DNA of 64,000 bases from Chamaea fasciata (GCA_029207755.1 JARCOQ010000006.1:9204013-9268012); one strand, 5' to 3'; positions 12,616 through 26,133 are shown, counted from the stretch's first letter. Translations and numbers: made by a program. The notes: generated by a model from the letters alone, not told the origin.

Positions 12616-13884
12616 CAACATGTATTGATTAAAAACATCTTGGGTAAGAAATACATAATAGCATTTCCTGTCCATAATCTTACTTTCAATAGGTTATCCC
12701 ATTCACACTTATCCTCCATACAGAATAAAATCTCAGCCATAACATCCCATAGTTTTCTGCTCAACTAAACTGGCGTTGCATATTCCAATTTTTAATTAGA
12801 ATTTCCATATGAAAGAAATAATAAAAAAAATCTTTTCCTTTTTTTTTTCTGGAGAAGAATAAGTATATTACATGAAGCATATACTCTGCATTTCTCCCTC
12901 TCAAGAACACAAATGTGGAACTCATAGTTAAGTTTTAAAGCACAAATATCTGTAAGGCCAACAAAATTAAGTTTTTGGAAATTGCTTTTGGAATGGCTGC
13001 TGAGTTATGACAGGCTCTTTCTGAAAGTTCTGGCAGACAGCCTCACACATTTTCCTTTTAAGATGGTTTATGATTAGAGCTCTGGGTGTAAATCAAGGAA
13101 AAAAGGTGACAATTTTCATTGGCTGGAGACTGAAAATAATCAAGGTTCTCTGTGGTCCGCCAAGATAGCTACGTAGGTAAGAAAAGTATTAAACTGCATA
13201 TTTTTGCTATTAACAGTGATTTGACATTTTCAAGCAATAGAAGATGAATGAAAATGGAAATATGTGGTGCTCACCATAAGAATAAGGCAGGAAATAAAAG
13301 TTTTACAGATCTCCTGTCTGATGTGTTTATAACAGTATTCAGCTACTACCTGGTGTGCTTTTCATCAGTAAACTTCAAAGTACTTTTCAAAGCAGATAAT
13401 CTTTAGGGAGATTTGGTAAAAATCCAGCTAAAACAAATTTTGATCAGGTTTTGCATAAGAGGGGAAAATAAAACAATTTGATTTCCACCAGCTTTCCAAG
13501 GCATCAGGTAAGTTTTTCACAGAAAGCACAAACTACACCTCAGCTTTTTATGGTGCAACACTTTGTGTTGGCACAGGCACCACAACTGCCTGAAACATTG
13601 TCTGAGGAGGAACTGGAAATTTGTTTACTCCTTTAAAACTGCTGTTGAACCATACAAGACTGTATGGAAATAGCTTGGTTTTTACTCAACCATGACGGGG
13701 TGTAATTAGGGGCTTTCCAGGTTTAAGTGTTCTGTGACTGCACATCACTGTCATTAATGCAGGGAAAGGTAGGAGGACCTGTCACGAACCTGCTTAGAGG
13801 GGATAAAGAACAGCCACGATCAGGTTTCACAGGTAAGAGTGGGATAAAAATCCTTCCTGAAGAGGTAAAATCATCTCAATACTT
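12616..13884. other. Unique noncoding sequence
   Basis: No gene is recognised. A textbook splice-donor word (CAG|GTAAGT) occurs at about 13,508. The frame before it opens only about 16 codons upstream and has no acceptor, so I do not call an exon. Confidence 0.5.
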
Positions 13885-14060
13885 ATTTGCCCAGAGAAGC
13901 TGTGGCTGCCCCTGGATCCCTGGGAGTGTCCAAGGCCAGGTTGGACAGGGTTTGGAGCAACCTGGGATGGTGGAAGCTGTCCCTGCCCATGCAAGGAGTT
14001 GGAATTGGATGATCTTTGAAGTTCCTTCCAACCCGAACTATTTCATGATTCTGTGATGTT
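13885..14060 (+). mobile_element. CR1 LINE 3' end (passerine-type subfamily)
   Basis: The segment reads GCCCAGAGAAGCTGTGGCTG, CCCTGGATCCCTGGGAGTGT, CCAAGGCCAGGTTGGACAGG, GTTTGGAGCAACCTGGGATG and GTGGAAGCTGTCCCTGCCCA, and ends in GATCTTTGAAGTTCCTTCCA and ATGATTCTGTGATG. This is the sense strand of the CR1 3' end in which 'TTGGAGCAACCTGGGAT' precedes the terminal block. The fragment at 31.4 kb belongs to the same subfamily in the opposite orientation. Only about 175 bp remain. Confidence 0.9.
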
Positions 14061-16154
14061 CTTGCAGCTCCCAGTGCATGGACAGTTCTTGTGGAAGGTT
14101 TATCCTGGAAACTGTGAAATATTGTTTCTTTGTTCAAAGTCTGAATATTTTATTGTTCATGTCAAAGAAATGAAAGGTGAGAAAAGCCAAACTAAAGCCA
14201 TTCCCTAAGGTCCTTGCCAAAGCTTTTTCACTGATCCGTGTGATAGCTGGACAGGATTATTGCCAAGCAAAAAGGAGGAAAAAAAAACAGCAAAAAAACC
14301 CACCAACCACCCACCACCTCTTTAAGGTAAAGGTTTTCAATGCATAAAAGAGATTTTTGTGTGTGTGTGATATGGATGCATAATGTAGTGTTTGATGACC
14401 CCAGAGGTGCCCTCTTCTCCTAAGATAGATGACACTGTCTCTTAAACTTGTCCTAATGGAGTAAAGGAGTATATTTCTGCTGAGACCTTGCACTGCAGAG
14501 AGGAGATGCATTAGTGATGGTGGCTTCAGTGCTGACTCTGGGTTGCAAATAGAAACTCAACCAAAATCTCCATATTCATTTCACAAAGGTCAACGAACAG
14601 ACAGCATTGCAATATATCTTTTAAGCTTAAGGGATCTGATTTTATGTTGTATCATTTTAAGTTTATGTCAATTTACTTCTCTGAAATCAGGTCGGCACTG
14701 AAATCAGTGGAGTTAGAAATGGCATAAAGCCGGAAGAAAGTAGTGGTGAGTCATGACTTTTATTTTCAAATAGAGGAGCCAAGTGTTTATGGTAGTTTCA
14801 CTGTGAAGCCAGAATAAAAGGGGAGATTTGGAGTGGGTTTTGATGCCTTGTCTGAACCTGTAGCTCAGCTGGCATGAATCCATGCAAACCAAACCAAAAA
14901 TGCAACACATGCACACATCCCAGCTAACAAAACCTGCTGACTTGTACATGGCTTTAGCTGCAAGGTCATTGGCATTTAACATATTCCCCTTGTAAAGCAT
15001 TCACAAAATATCTGCAAGTAGTCAGAGAGTGTTTGCAGGGAGGAATGGCTGCACAGAAAGAATGCAATCAGAAAAGATCTGCTGGTCTACACAGCAGGTA
15101 AAAGAGAATACATCCAAACAAAACACCCTGAAAACAAATTTTGTTTGTGATTTGAATTTGTGATTCCACAAATTGATCAGGCAACTGCCCAACTTCAAGC
15201 CTGAACCCCTTCTGTGGTTTGTTGTCTTTCTGAATTAGGGGTAAAATCTCCAGCTTGTATGCATTGAATCCATACATTTAATGTTGTGCAGCCAAGCATG
15301 GCAGAGCAGCCCACAGGTATTGTCCCCTTCTCAGACACACAGCTGGTGATCAAGGGATGAACACCACTGAGCACTGAGTCAATATCGCCCCAGTGCTCCC
15401 ACATTACCTGGAGAGTGATGGAATTCCAAGCCCTTTTTTACTTCTCTGAAATAAAGTTGTGTTCTGGCCTCAGAACACTGCAGTAAAGGAGGGCAGGTGT
15501 TGGCATGATGTACCATGCACTGAGCCAATCTGTGAACATTCAGTGTGTTCTAAAGATTGTGCACTGCTTCACACCACAGCAGTAAATCTGGATCAATACA
15601 AGCAGAAGCCCTCAATGTTTTGGAAACAAAAAATAATAATAAAAAAAAATTAAAAAAAAAAAATTAAAAACTTTTTTCCCCCACATTTCTGGATGGAAAC
15701 TCTCTTGCATTCCTTCTCCTATCATACACCCAAAGCACAGTGTGAATTTTAATAAAAAACCCAACTTACATGAAATTAATCTTTCCCTTCTAGTTTATCT
15801 ATAATTAGTGACTTAGGCTTGATCTTGTCTTTGCCATCCTACAACTGAGAAGTATTTTATAGGTGTATTTTTATGCTAGAACTCTTCTATATCAATTCTA
15901 CTGTAATTGTTGTATAAAGACAGAAACCCAGGAGCAAATCTTTCCTGAAACCAGAGAAAACTGAGGCAGAGATGTTTAGAGAATTGGGAACTGCCAAATC
16001 ACAGCCCCACTCCTTTTTCCCTTGGAAAATACACACTGCAAGTTGTGGAGTCCAGAAATACTGCCAAGGGAACAATTTGAAAGCTGTGAAGGCTGCAGGT
16101 ATGGCTGGACACCATCTGGAACAAAGAACTTGCTCATGTGAGCAAGGATTGGGG
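14061..16154. other. Unique noncoding sequence with an A-rich tract
   Basis: No gene is recognised. An A-rich tract (AAT and A-runs) lies at 15,626-15,670, and a short (GT)n occurs near 14,356. Sequence at 15.9-16.15 kb may contain more decayed CR1, but I cannot align it confidently by eye. Confidence 0.5.
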
Positions 16155-16308
16155 AAGCATTGGAGCAGGGTGGCCCTGGAATGTTCAAGAAATGGGCAGA
16201 TGTGGGGTTTGGGGACAGGGTTTAGGGGTGGACCTGGCAGTGTTAGGTTGATGGTTGGACTCAAAGATCTCAGAGATCTTTTCCTTAAAGATTCTATGAT
16301 TTTATGAG
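16155..16308 (+). mobile_element. CR1 LINE 3' end
   Basis: It contains a degraded 'CCTGGAATGTTCAAGAAATG' block, 'GGTGGACCTGGCAGTGTTAG', 'GATGGTTGGACTCAAAGATC' and 'TCAGAGATCTTTTCC', and ends in AAAGATTCTATGATTTTATG. The order and the terminal octamer-like tail are those of sense CR1. Confidence 0.85.
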
Positions 16309-19300
16309 AAATTTTTACTCATTCACGTAGTCTCATGGGAGAAAATAACATAAAAGCAGGAGTGTTTTGGGGAGCATAAATATATTGAGCTGGCAAATGT
16401 AGAACTGCATGTTCAATACCCATTTTTTAAAGTGCTTTGGTAGTGGCAGCTTAAATTAACAACTAAAACCCTTAAGAACCCCCACCAAAACTGTTAGGTG
16501 CTAATTCTCTAATGCAAATATACACAGACTGCTGATCCCATCATATACTATAGATAATGAATTTAAATGTATTGCAAGGTTAAAGTTTAGATCCACATTC
16601 CCTATGCAGCTAATCAAGAGAGAGAGGTTACAAGGGAATGCTACAATGCAGAGCACCTATGATTTGCTAATGTGAATTAGAGTGACCAAGATTCAACAAG
16701 ATCCTTTGGAAAGAGGAATCTGCTGTCACACAGGCAAAAAAAATGAAGACACAGCACTGAGGGGAAATTATTGGTAAATGAACAACACATTTAGGGGCAG
16801 TGTCTTTCAAACTTTGAACAGGAAATATAAAAAAAAAAAATAATGGCATATCTCTACACTGAGCAAAAGAAAAATGGCAAAAAACCCAAGACAATAAGAA
16901 GGTGCCAGAAGCCTAGTAATTGTATGGATTGTGTGGGGGTTTTTTGTAGGGACACTCAGAACAGAACCTCTCTCTTTTAATGTTTGTCTCCTCAGGAGGA
17001 AATGAGGCAGAAAGAGGCTTTTCATGGAGATGGACTGTTAAAGAAGATGCTGTGAAGGAAAGAAAAGCACTTGAGAATAAATTACATTGTGCTTTCTGCC
17101 CTTCTTTTTTATTGTTTTGTTTGTTTAAATTCTCAGTTTCCTATTTTATCCCAGATCAGCCAGAAATATGGAATTATACAGTTATAAGGGCCAAAAAAAA
17201 AGCAAGTTTTTGTACTCTTTAAAGCAGGTTCAGTTATTCCCATCATCCATAAGAGGTTTCTGTATAATGATGATCTCCAATGTTGGAACTCCACAGATTG
17301 CCTGGTCAATATATCCCAGTGTCTCTTAGCCCTGATGGTCTTTTTGCTCCTAATATTTAGCCCAAATTTTCCTCACTATAAATTAAACAAATTGCTCTTG
17401 TCCTGCCTTTCAAGGAGATGCAGAAGTGATAATTGCTTCTCCCTACTGAATTATCCTCAGGATAGGTTCTGTAAAGCTGTGTTCTGTAAGCAACACTGGG
17501 CTGTGAATAAGTTTTGTAAATATATAAAAGGTAATATCAGACAGACCAGTGGTCAGGGCAATTCCCTTTTTTTCTTTTTTTTTTTTCTTTTTCTTTTTTT
17601 TTTTTTTCCCTGCATGTTTGAGGAATATTTCTGTTTGCATTTTTGTTATGCAGGTGTTAAAACTGACGTCATAAGTTGTGCCTCAGTCAACATGAAAAGA
17701 TATTGTTATGTGATTCTCACCTGTCTGCTCCCTTGGTTTTTATGATGTTACAGCAATGTTCAATTTATTTCCCTTTCTGAGTTTAATATTTTCCATCTTA
17801 TCTGATGCCAAATCTCTCCTGCCCTGTTGCTGCTGGTTCCCACAGGGCTGTGAGATCTGAGAGGGTCTACAATTTCTATGTGAATACAGATTAAAGTGCC
17901 AATTTGTCCATTCATCCCTAGTGCTTGGATTTTCCCTCCTTTATTTTCAAATTAGAATTTTGTTTGCTCACAGTTACTGTAAAAGTGAGTAGAGTTGCAA
18001 ATGTCGACAGAGTTATGCTTTCAGTTTTGTTCCAATTCTTTTCTTCAGTTTGTTTTTTGTTTTGCCTTGGTTTGTTTTTGTTTTGCTTTATTTACCTTTC
18101 TAACTCCTCATCTACAGCACTGCAAAGAATTTGATATGGCACAATAAACTCCCCCATGTAACTCAAATCACATGAGCTCTGTCATGCAAGATGTTGCTGG
18201 GCTGAGTTAGAAATAGAAATGTCAGCCTTACCCTGAAACTTGCTTGTGTGCACTAAAACTTGTCTTGCATCTTCCCCTCAATACCAGGTAAATGAAATTG
18301 AGTGGGAAAACTGCAGGAATAGGCCAGAGAGAAAAAACTATTTTTGAGGCTGGTGGTCACGACCTCACAAAAACACAATGTGACACATCTCTGGGAAAAA
18401 TCAAGGTCCAGCAAGACGAAATTGTCACAGATGCAGGGTCATGCTGGAGAAGCAAGATTTATCACTTGATTGGCAGGGTTGAGGTGCCATGGTCATAACA
18501 TCTCATGCTGGTACGTGGATCAATCATTCCTGCACAGCAGCAGCTGCAGATTCCCCAGGGCCAGAGTGGGGTACCATGGGAAATAAAGGACATTTCACTC
18601 CATCTTCAGGAATGATTTCACTTAGAAGTTTCCTTAAACTACACAATGCCAATGTAGTGACAAACCCCACTGAAATTCCCTTTCAAGATTTTGAAAGACT
18701 GCTGGAATTTTTCCTCTTCCTCTTCCAATAGGAATGACCTACACAAGCTTCTGTGTAAGTGGTTCCACTGCAGTTGGACCAACTTTCCTGTCCCAGAGTA
18801 CCTGATATACTGCCATCAAATCTTTATAGCTGTATTGTAAACTAATTGCTCTCCTGGCTGTGAGCAAGATGAGAAGAACATACTTTAGATGCAAATACTT
18901 TTGGCGTAGTATTGAAAGTTCTCCTTTACCTGCAGTCACAGTAAATCACTTTACATCCAGACTGCAGGACTGTGTTTATGACATTCCTGCTTAGCCAGGT
19001 ATTCCTTTTTCAAGGGAGGTGTTAGAACAGCAGACAGCACTTGTCAGCAAAGACTGCATAACTGAATCAGAAATATTAATTCATACGTCCTTAGTTAAAA
19101 TGGATGGTACTGCAGTGAAGCATCTGTGCTGGCAGATATCTCCTGCTCTCTGTAGCAACTGAATTAACAGATCCTCTCAGAGTGTAACAGAAAGATCTAC
19201 CAAAAAGTGGAGCTGGGAAGAAGGTTAAAAGAGAGTACAAGCTTCTGCTTTCAGTCCCAGCCATGTTATTAACTGCAAAATCAAGCTGTGTTTTCATCTA

Positions 19301-19965
19301 GGTTTTGGTCTGAGCTGCTCTCTGCTTACATCACCAGGAATATATGAAACACAGCAGTTTCCTGATGAGAAGATCACAGAGAAGACTAATGACAATTCCA
19401 GGAAAAAAATGGCCCTCCTGTGCTGAAAGCTTCACCAGGCTCTGACCCCTGACTGCAGCAGTACCAGGAATATTGGCTGTGGAAATTAATATTGATCACA
19501 CAAACAGCAACCAGGTTGTTTAGGTTCTGTCACGATTTAGCCACCATGCAGTGAGGAGAGGTGAGCACCAGAGAAGACAAAGAGCTTTACCAAGCAGGTG
19601 ATGTTACTGCCTGATAAAACACTTGGGATTTTGTGGAAGATCAGTACACAACACTCAAAGGGTTTAACACACAGCTGGGTATTTATGTGAACACTAAAGG
19701 TCAGTGTTCTTCAGTCCAGAGACAGGTACAAGTTGTGCAAACACCACCCAGGAAAAATCCAGGAGCAGGGAAACAGAGGAACTGTGGGTCAGTCCTGCCC
19801 AGTGCTCAGCTGACACCCACTGGCCTCCTCCAGGACAGAAGGATGGCCAGCTGCAAAGGTAGCAGCAATTCAGAGCAGCACTGAGCAGCCCAGCTCTGCT
19901 TGGTTCCCCTTCCTCTGCTTCCCTGGCATCCAGAGATGGACCCAAAGACTGAAAGGCAATACTGC
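16309..19965. other. Unique noncoding sequence
   Basis: No gene is recognised. A pyrimidine tract of T-runs broken by C lies at 17,572-17,610 and gives a phenylalanine-rich open frame on one strand and a lysine-rich one on the other. The part from 19.5 to 19.96 kb is moderately GC-rich and directly abuts an LTR; I see no repeat identity in it. Confidence 0.5.
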
Positions 19966-20712
19966 TGTCTTGGGTTACAATATATAACCAAAAATGTGTA
20001 TTCTATATGCCATCTGTTGAAACCAGCTGGGGAGATGTTTTTCTCTTCTATGACCTGTTCCTCATAACTGCAGCGGGGAGAGGGCAGGTGTCTTCTGTAA
20101 TGGGACAGCTGTTAAAACCAAGTGGAGCAGTGTTCTTTATCTCTTGCACCCCCCCATCCTCCCTCCAGGGGATATCTGCTGTTAATGGGCCATCGAGGCT
20201 CACTGCATGACTGATACAATTACATCATCCCATTGGGAGATGTTCCACCCAGCAGGAGGAGCCAAGCATTCCTACCTGGATAAAACCTGAGAGTCAGAAC
20301 ACCAGGACAGCCTGTTTGCACTGGATTCCCAGAGAAAGACCAGACCCATCTCACCACCACTGCACCCTTCACCAGGATCATCTCTGATCCAACAGAACCA
20401 CATCTGTCACTCCAGGAGGACTTCATTGGACTGTTACCAACACCCTGACCAACAAGGTGTCAGGTCGTATTCTGACTCTGTTAGTGTTTTCTAGGATTTT
20501 TTGTTTGTTTGTTTGTTTGTTTGTTTTTTCATACTAATACATTTATATCTTTTAATATTCCTAGTAAAGAACTGTTATTCCTATTCCCATACCTTTGTCT
20601 GAAAGCCCTTAACTGCAAAATTACAGTAATTTGGAGGGAGGGCGTTTACATTCTCCATTCCAAAGAAACTCCAGCTTTCCCTGGCGAACACCTGTCTTTC
20701 CAAGCCAAGACA
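19966..20712 (+). mobile_element. Solo LTR of an avian endogenous retrovirus (ERVL-like)
   Basis: The element starts TGTCTTGGGTTACAATATAT and ends CCTGTCTTTCCAAGCCAAGACA-like, so the termini TGTCTTGG/CCAAGACA form a near-perfect inverted repeat. It is flanked by ACTGC on the left and ACTTC on the right, a 5-bp target-site duplication with one mismatch. A polyadenylation-like AGTAAAGAACTG at about 20,560 puts U5 on the right, so it reads left to right. An internal TTTG microsatellite sits at 20,501-20,529. No gag, pol or env sequence adjoins it, consistent with LTR-LTR recombination leaving a solo copy. The terminal 150 bp match the LTR at 47.3 kb in reverse orientation. Assignment to the ERVL class is from my knowledge of passerine LTRs, not from a search. 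Confidence 0.82.
20501..20529. repeat. (TTTG)n microsatellite inside the LTR
   Basis: About six TTTG units are followed by a short T-run, located just upstream of the presumed LTR polyadenylation signal. Confidence 0.9.
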
Positions 20713-23473
20713 ACTTCTGATTTTCAGAGTCCTGCCAAGCCCCAGAATTAGTTAGATCCTTGTGAGCCCTCTATCTGCAGATACAAGATGCTTTATGGAC
20801 TTGAGAGGAAGGTGAGTTTAGCTTTGTTCCAGAGGGAGAACATGGACAAATTTTACCAAAGCCTTGAATGGACAGCCTTTCCCAAAAGTCATTCTTCCTT
20901 CAACCAAGAGCTGCATCTGGGTTTTTTTTCTCCTCCTGCAGCTCTGTGAAAAGCTGAGCACATTCCAGTTAATGTGGTTCATTGGTTAATCATAAGGCTT
21001 CCATCAAGTGAGGAGATATTTCTTTGAAGATTACACACCGGGGGAGTGCAGTGAGAATTTTGCTGGGGGATAAATAGCACATTGCATGGGCTGTGGAAGG
21101 AAAGGTAAACTGTTAAGGAGAATGTGAAGGCCTGAATAAGTTGGAGTGGCTTAAATTTCAGACCATTATTTCTTCACATATAATATAACTCTTGTGAAGT
21201 AGGCAAAAATACAAAACGATTAGCTCATGCTTTATTATAAGAACAAATGCACAAAAAATTGACCAAAATATGAAAATATGTAAAATAATGCTTCACACAT
21301 GAGTGCATAATTTAGTCTACTTGTTCTTGCAGCTCTTTTAAGAGATGTGGATCCAAAGAGCCTCCCTAAATGCCTTGGACTGCATAGGTAAAAAATCTGA
21401 TTTTAAAATTAATTTTATAATTATATTGGACAAGATTTATAATTTATAATGGACAAGAACAGGTATTCCTGACAGTTGTTTAAGCTGGAACTGGAATTTC
21501 AGAACAGATTTTATTGTTTTGTTCAGCAGTATCCTCTTTTGACTTGGAACAGTGCTGAGAAACCATAAGAAAGACAAAAGCAAAAGAGTTAGCCAGACTT
21601 TCCAAAATCTAAGTCTAAAGAAAAGGACAGAAATAAAGACTGCAAAGTGAATAAAGACTCTTATCTACCTCATTAATGCTGTATTTTTTTTCAGTAGAAA
21701 AAATCAGAAATTATTTAAATGGGTTTGATCTAAATTGAAACCAGATCTCAAAATTTCTAAAAAAATCAAATCCAAACCAAAGAAAAAACAAACCCAAGGC
21801 AAAAAACCCCTAAAATTTCCCTTAGAAAATTAAAATAAATTCAGGCATTTCTTATTTTCAGGAAAAGGAGCAGGCACAGGCTGCGTGGTGGCTCTATAAC
21901 TGGCTTAGGCAGAGTCCTTTGGAGTGAAAGACTTCCCTGCATAATGGGAATAACCCAGAAACCAGACAGCCCTGCCTTTGAATCAATTATCTGCCTTTGA
22001 ATCATTTCCCTGCCTCATACTTCAGAAACCAATGACAACTTAAAATCCTGGGATACCTGGAATGACCTTTGAAAATTCATTCCTTACAAGTCAAACAGAT
22101 GGGCACAGAACACTTTGCTATTCTGGAAAACATTAGTTTAAATCATTGCTTCAATAAAACATTGTCTTTATTGCAAGTCCTTGTTTGCCTATGAATACAC
22201 ACAGCACAACATTCCAGATCAGCTCTGGCTGTAACAGGAGCTGCTTTGTTTTCTCCCATGTTTTCAAATTCCAAAATAAGATGAAGAAAAGAGAAAAATT
22301 ACCTAAAGCAGGATGAAAGCTATTTAATGGTTTGCTAGGAGAACAGATATCTGTAGTCAGAAGAGCAAACACCATCTGAGCTGGTTTAAAAATTAGGTTG
22401 CTGTGCTGCTTGGCACAAGTCTCACACTATCACATACGAAAAGTCTGCCATGAAATTGGCATTTCTGGAGTATTTCTATAGCACCTACAGGCATATTCAT
22501 GCATGACACTTTCTTAGGGTGATGCCTTAGCAAATATGTCCTTTGCCCAATTTAGAATTAAAGATCTGCAGAAAAGCTCTGCACAGGATTGAAATCTCCA
22601 GAATGCTGCTTCACCCCCAGGCCTGTGCTTTGTTTCTCTCCCTTCTCAAACACTCTCTAGTGCAAAAGGTGAAGGGAAGCCCTATTAATCAACCACAAAG
22701 TACATTAAAGCACCTAAATAACTTGTTTATACAAATGATCTGCTCCACTGTAAGTGATGAGGTCAAGAGTCCCATTTGTTGTATGGTGCCATTTTATTGA
22801 TGTGGCAGGAGGCAGCAGCAACTGCAGTTTGGTCACGGTCTGCTTTCCATCCGTCCCCAGGATCATCACTCCTGGGCTGTCAGAGGCATCGAGTCCCCCC
22901 ATGCACGCTGCATGTTTGATAGAGCACTGCCTCGGCCATTCATCATGCAGGGAGTTAAATTTCCTCTGTCAATATGGAAATTCTGCAAGGGCAAGGATGT
23001 GTTATCAATTTTTATCGAGGGAATGACAGCAAGAAAGTGGGTCAGCCTGAGGTTGCCTTAAAGCAGTTTCTTCAAAACTAAAATTATACTGACTAGCTAA
23101 ATTTCATAATGTGATTTATCTTTAAACTATTTTCCATGTTCTGTTACATACCAGGTCTCAAGGACTGACCTTTTTTTTCTAAAGTGCATCCCTTTCTAAA
23201 AGTGTAATATCACTTCAGGCACAAAAAGGAGGATTTTGAACATGATCCCATGACAAGGTCATTTGTTATGGCAATAAAGAGATTTTCCAGGGTCTTGCAG
23301 GTTTTGGGAAACATTTTAGAAAAACAAATTTACTGACAGGGACATTTCAAAATCCCCCCAAACTATCAATAGCCATTCAGGGTGTCAGACAGGAGCAGAG
23401 ACTAAAATAAAGCAATATGAAATATGTCAGGCATTGCAACTAAACATTCCTGTATTTATTAAGTTCAAGAATT

Positions 23474-23496
23474 AAAAAAAAAAAAAAAAAAAAAAA
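23474..23496. repeat. Poly(A) run of 23
   Basis: Uninterrupted A-run. It could be the tail of a decayed retrocopy on the + strand, but I do not recognise the sequence on its left. Confidence 0.9.
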
Positions 23497-26133
23497 GTTA
23501 TGAAAACTTTTTTATCTGCTTCAATAATATCAAAATTCAACTTATAGAATTATGGATGATCAGTATTAACATAAAAAGATTTCTGAGGGAAGAGACCCCT
23601 TTGATCTATGAGACAAAAGTATAATGAGACACTGGCTGGAAGCTGGAGGGAGATATATTCAGAACAGAAATAAGGGAAACATTTTAAGGATGAATGGAAT
23701 TAAAATTGGAACATTATACTTGGGTGGACAGTGGATGTTTCATCCCCTGACATTCTCGAATCCTTAATTTTTTTAAAGAAATGCATTCACACATTTACAA
23801 ATTGTTATGAGTTTGATACCAGAATCTCCCTTGTAAGGAGGAAAATAAATAAGCAGATGTGGAATATCTGTTAGATATCTGTTGATAAATGCCATATCCT
23901 TTTACTAATCCAATGATTTTTTTCCGTGTACATTTTCCTCATTATAGTCATGAGAACAACAACCCATGTTTTTGTTTTGGGTTTTTTCCATCCTGTTGGG
24001 GGTTAGGTTCCCAAACCAAGACACACCCCTCCTTACCTACAGCAACAGAAGAATTATTAACACTGTTGAAGATATTTCATCATCAGTGAAGGAGCTGTGG
24101 TAAGGGATACAGGTTTTTTGTGGGGTTACTTTTCCATGCACCAAAAATAGCAACTGACATTTAGTACCGGGGATGATGATACACAAACCTTACAGGGTGT
24201 AATTTTTGTTTCCAAGACAGAGTAACTACTTTGTAGGATGGGCTTGGGAGATAGAGATATGGTAAATAACATCTGCAGTAGTTAAAATCTAGGAATGGAG
24301 ATATCATGCCAGCAGAATCACTTCAAAAAGTTGGATTTCTTCCTCAAAGAATGATTTACTGGTGAAGTTCTCTTCCACTGAAGACCTCTGCCTCTCTTCC
24401 TGTTGAGCATTTGAATAAACTCAGCATGCAACAATTTCATTTGCAGCCTGTGAAGTTACACATGGAAGAAAATTCATGTGTAACAAATAAAATATTTATC
24501 TTAATGTCTCTTACATTCTCTCTAAATGTGCACTGAGATACTGGACAACACTAAACAAATCCCACAAAAATAAAAAGACATTCTAACCCTACCTGTAGTC
24601 GATTTTCCCATGTACATGTCTGTGTGTATTTACATGAAAAACTTTGAAATTGGCTGCACTCAGGTTGAGTGCCACAAAAGACAAACAATACATTATCCTT
24701 GATTTGCTTATATAGAAATAAGGTCAGAGCTCATCTTAAAATCAAGAAATTCAAGTGTCACTGAGAAAAAGAGGGGTTTAATGTCCCCTAAACACGACAG
24801 GAAAGAGATGAGAACCAAATGTGGAACTGCTTATTCTAGGGAGGATTTTTTATTTCACTTTTTTTCTTCCTTGCCCCTGTAAGTTGTTCTTGAACCAGAA
24901 GCAGCACTTGGGAGGGTCACAGGCTTGAACTGCTTTCTCTTTACACATTTCAGCTAATGATTCTTTGAGTGGGAAAAAACTGAATCTGCTGATCCCAGGG
25001 TTGAGCAGGCTTAGATTGATGCCTCTATTCTTTGTGCCAGCAAGTGACCTTAATTCACATATTCCATCTATTTTAATATATGGTATTATTTACTGCACTG
25101 ACTCAGTGTAGTACTTTTTTAAATATTTATGAAAGCATCCTTTACGTACAAAGCAGTGATGTTTATCCTTTGGCTGGTGTCAGGGAATGAGCAGTGCATG
25201 GCTTGAACAATGAGTTTGGATTATGCAGAATTTATTGCTTTTCTTTTTTTATCTCTTTCATGCCATAGACAGAAGCTTTCATCTGTTATAAGGTACAATA
25301 CTGTTTTCTCCACATGATAGTATTACTACCTTACCAGATCTCTCTTTTTCCTAACCCACCCTTCATTCCTGACTTTGAATCTCCCTTTATGCATCTACAC
25401 ATCTCTTTTTTTATTTTTTTTTATTAATGGAACACAAATACTTTACTATTTTCTTGATGTCCCACGTTCTACTAATATTTTAAGAATGTCACGCTCTATT
25501 TAAGTGTCAGGATGAAGACATCTAGTGTAATCTCTTTTTCCTGTAAGTGCTTCTGACTTCTTTTTTGTCTGTATAATTCTGTCTTGCAAGGAGCCTTTTG
25601 CAAACTAATGTTCTTAAGAACACTGGAGATGAAAACAGCTCATCTATGGCGTTACAGCGAAATGAAACTGGCAGTGGGTGAATGGCTGGGGAAGTGAGAT
25701 ATTAGAAAGAAAAAAGAAGTAATCTAACCACAGTGAAGCAGTCAGAAGCTTATAGCTGAAATGAGGGATAATGAATTAAAAATGAGTAATGTGTGTTTCT
25801 TCTGAGTGAAGCAAATTCTGGTTGGAGCTTCCAGACTGACAGTTCTGAAGGATTTGTCTGTGAAAAGGATGCTGAGTCTGGAAAAGTGTAAGTTTTTCCT
25901 CATCACTGGGCATTCAACCTGCTCAAGGGAGGTTTTCTGCCTGCATTCAGTCTGTCTCTTGGGGGTATGGATCTATCAGGTACTGATCAGAAATGGTCAA
26001 TTAGTTTCATATAAAAATCACCTTCAAGTTGGAATTGGTGGTGGTTATTTACATCCTACCTCACAGGCTGGTGTCTCTGAGGTGATGCTAAACTTTTGCT
26101 GAAGTGCAGAGAAATAGAAACAAAGAGAATAGC

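Noticed and set aside
13495..13515. Consensus splice donor CAG|GTAAGT
   Set aside because: The upstream frame is open for only about 16 codons and no acceptor precedes it.
17335..17745. 136-codon open frame with a phenylalanine run
   Set aside because: The frame is carried by a pyrimidine tract; there is no domain and no splice evidence.
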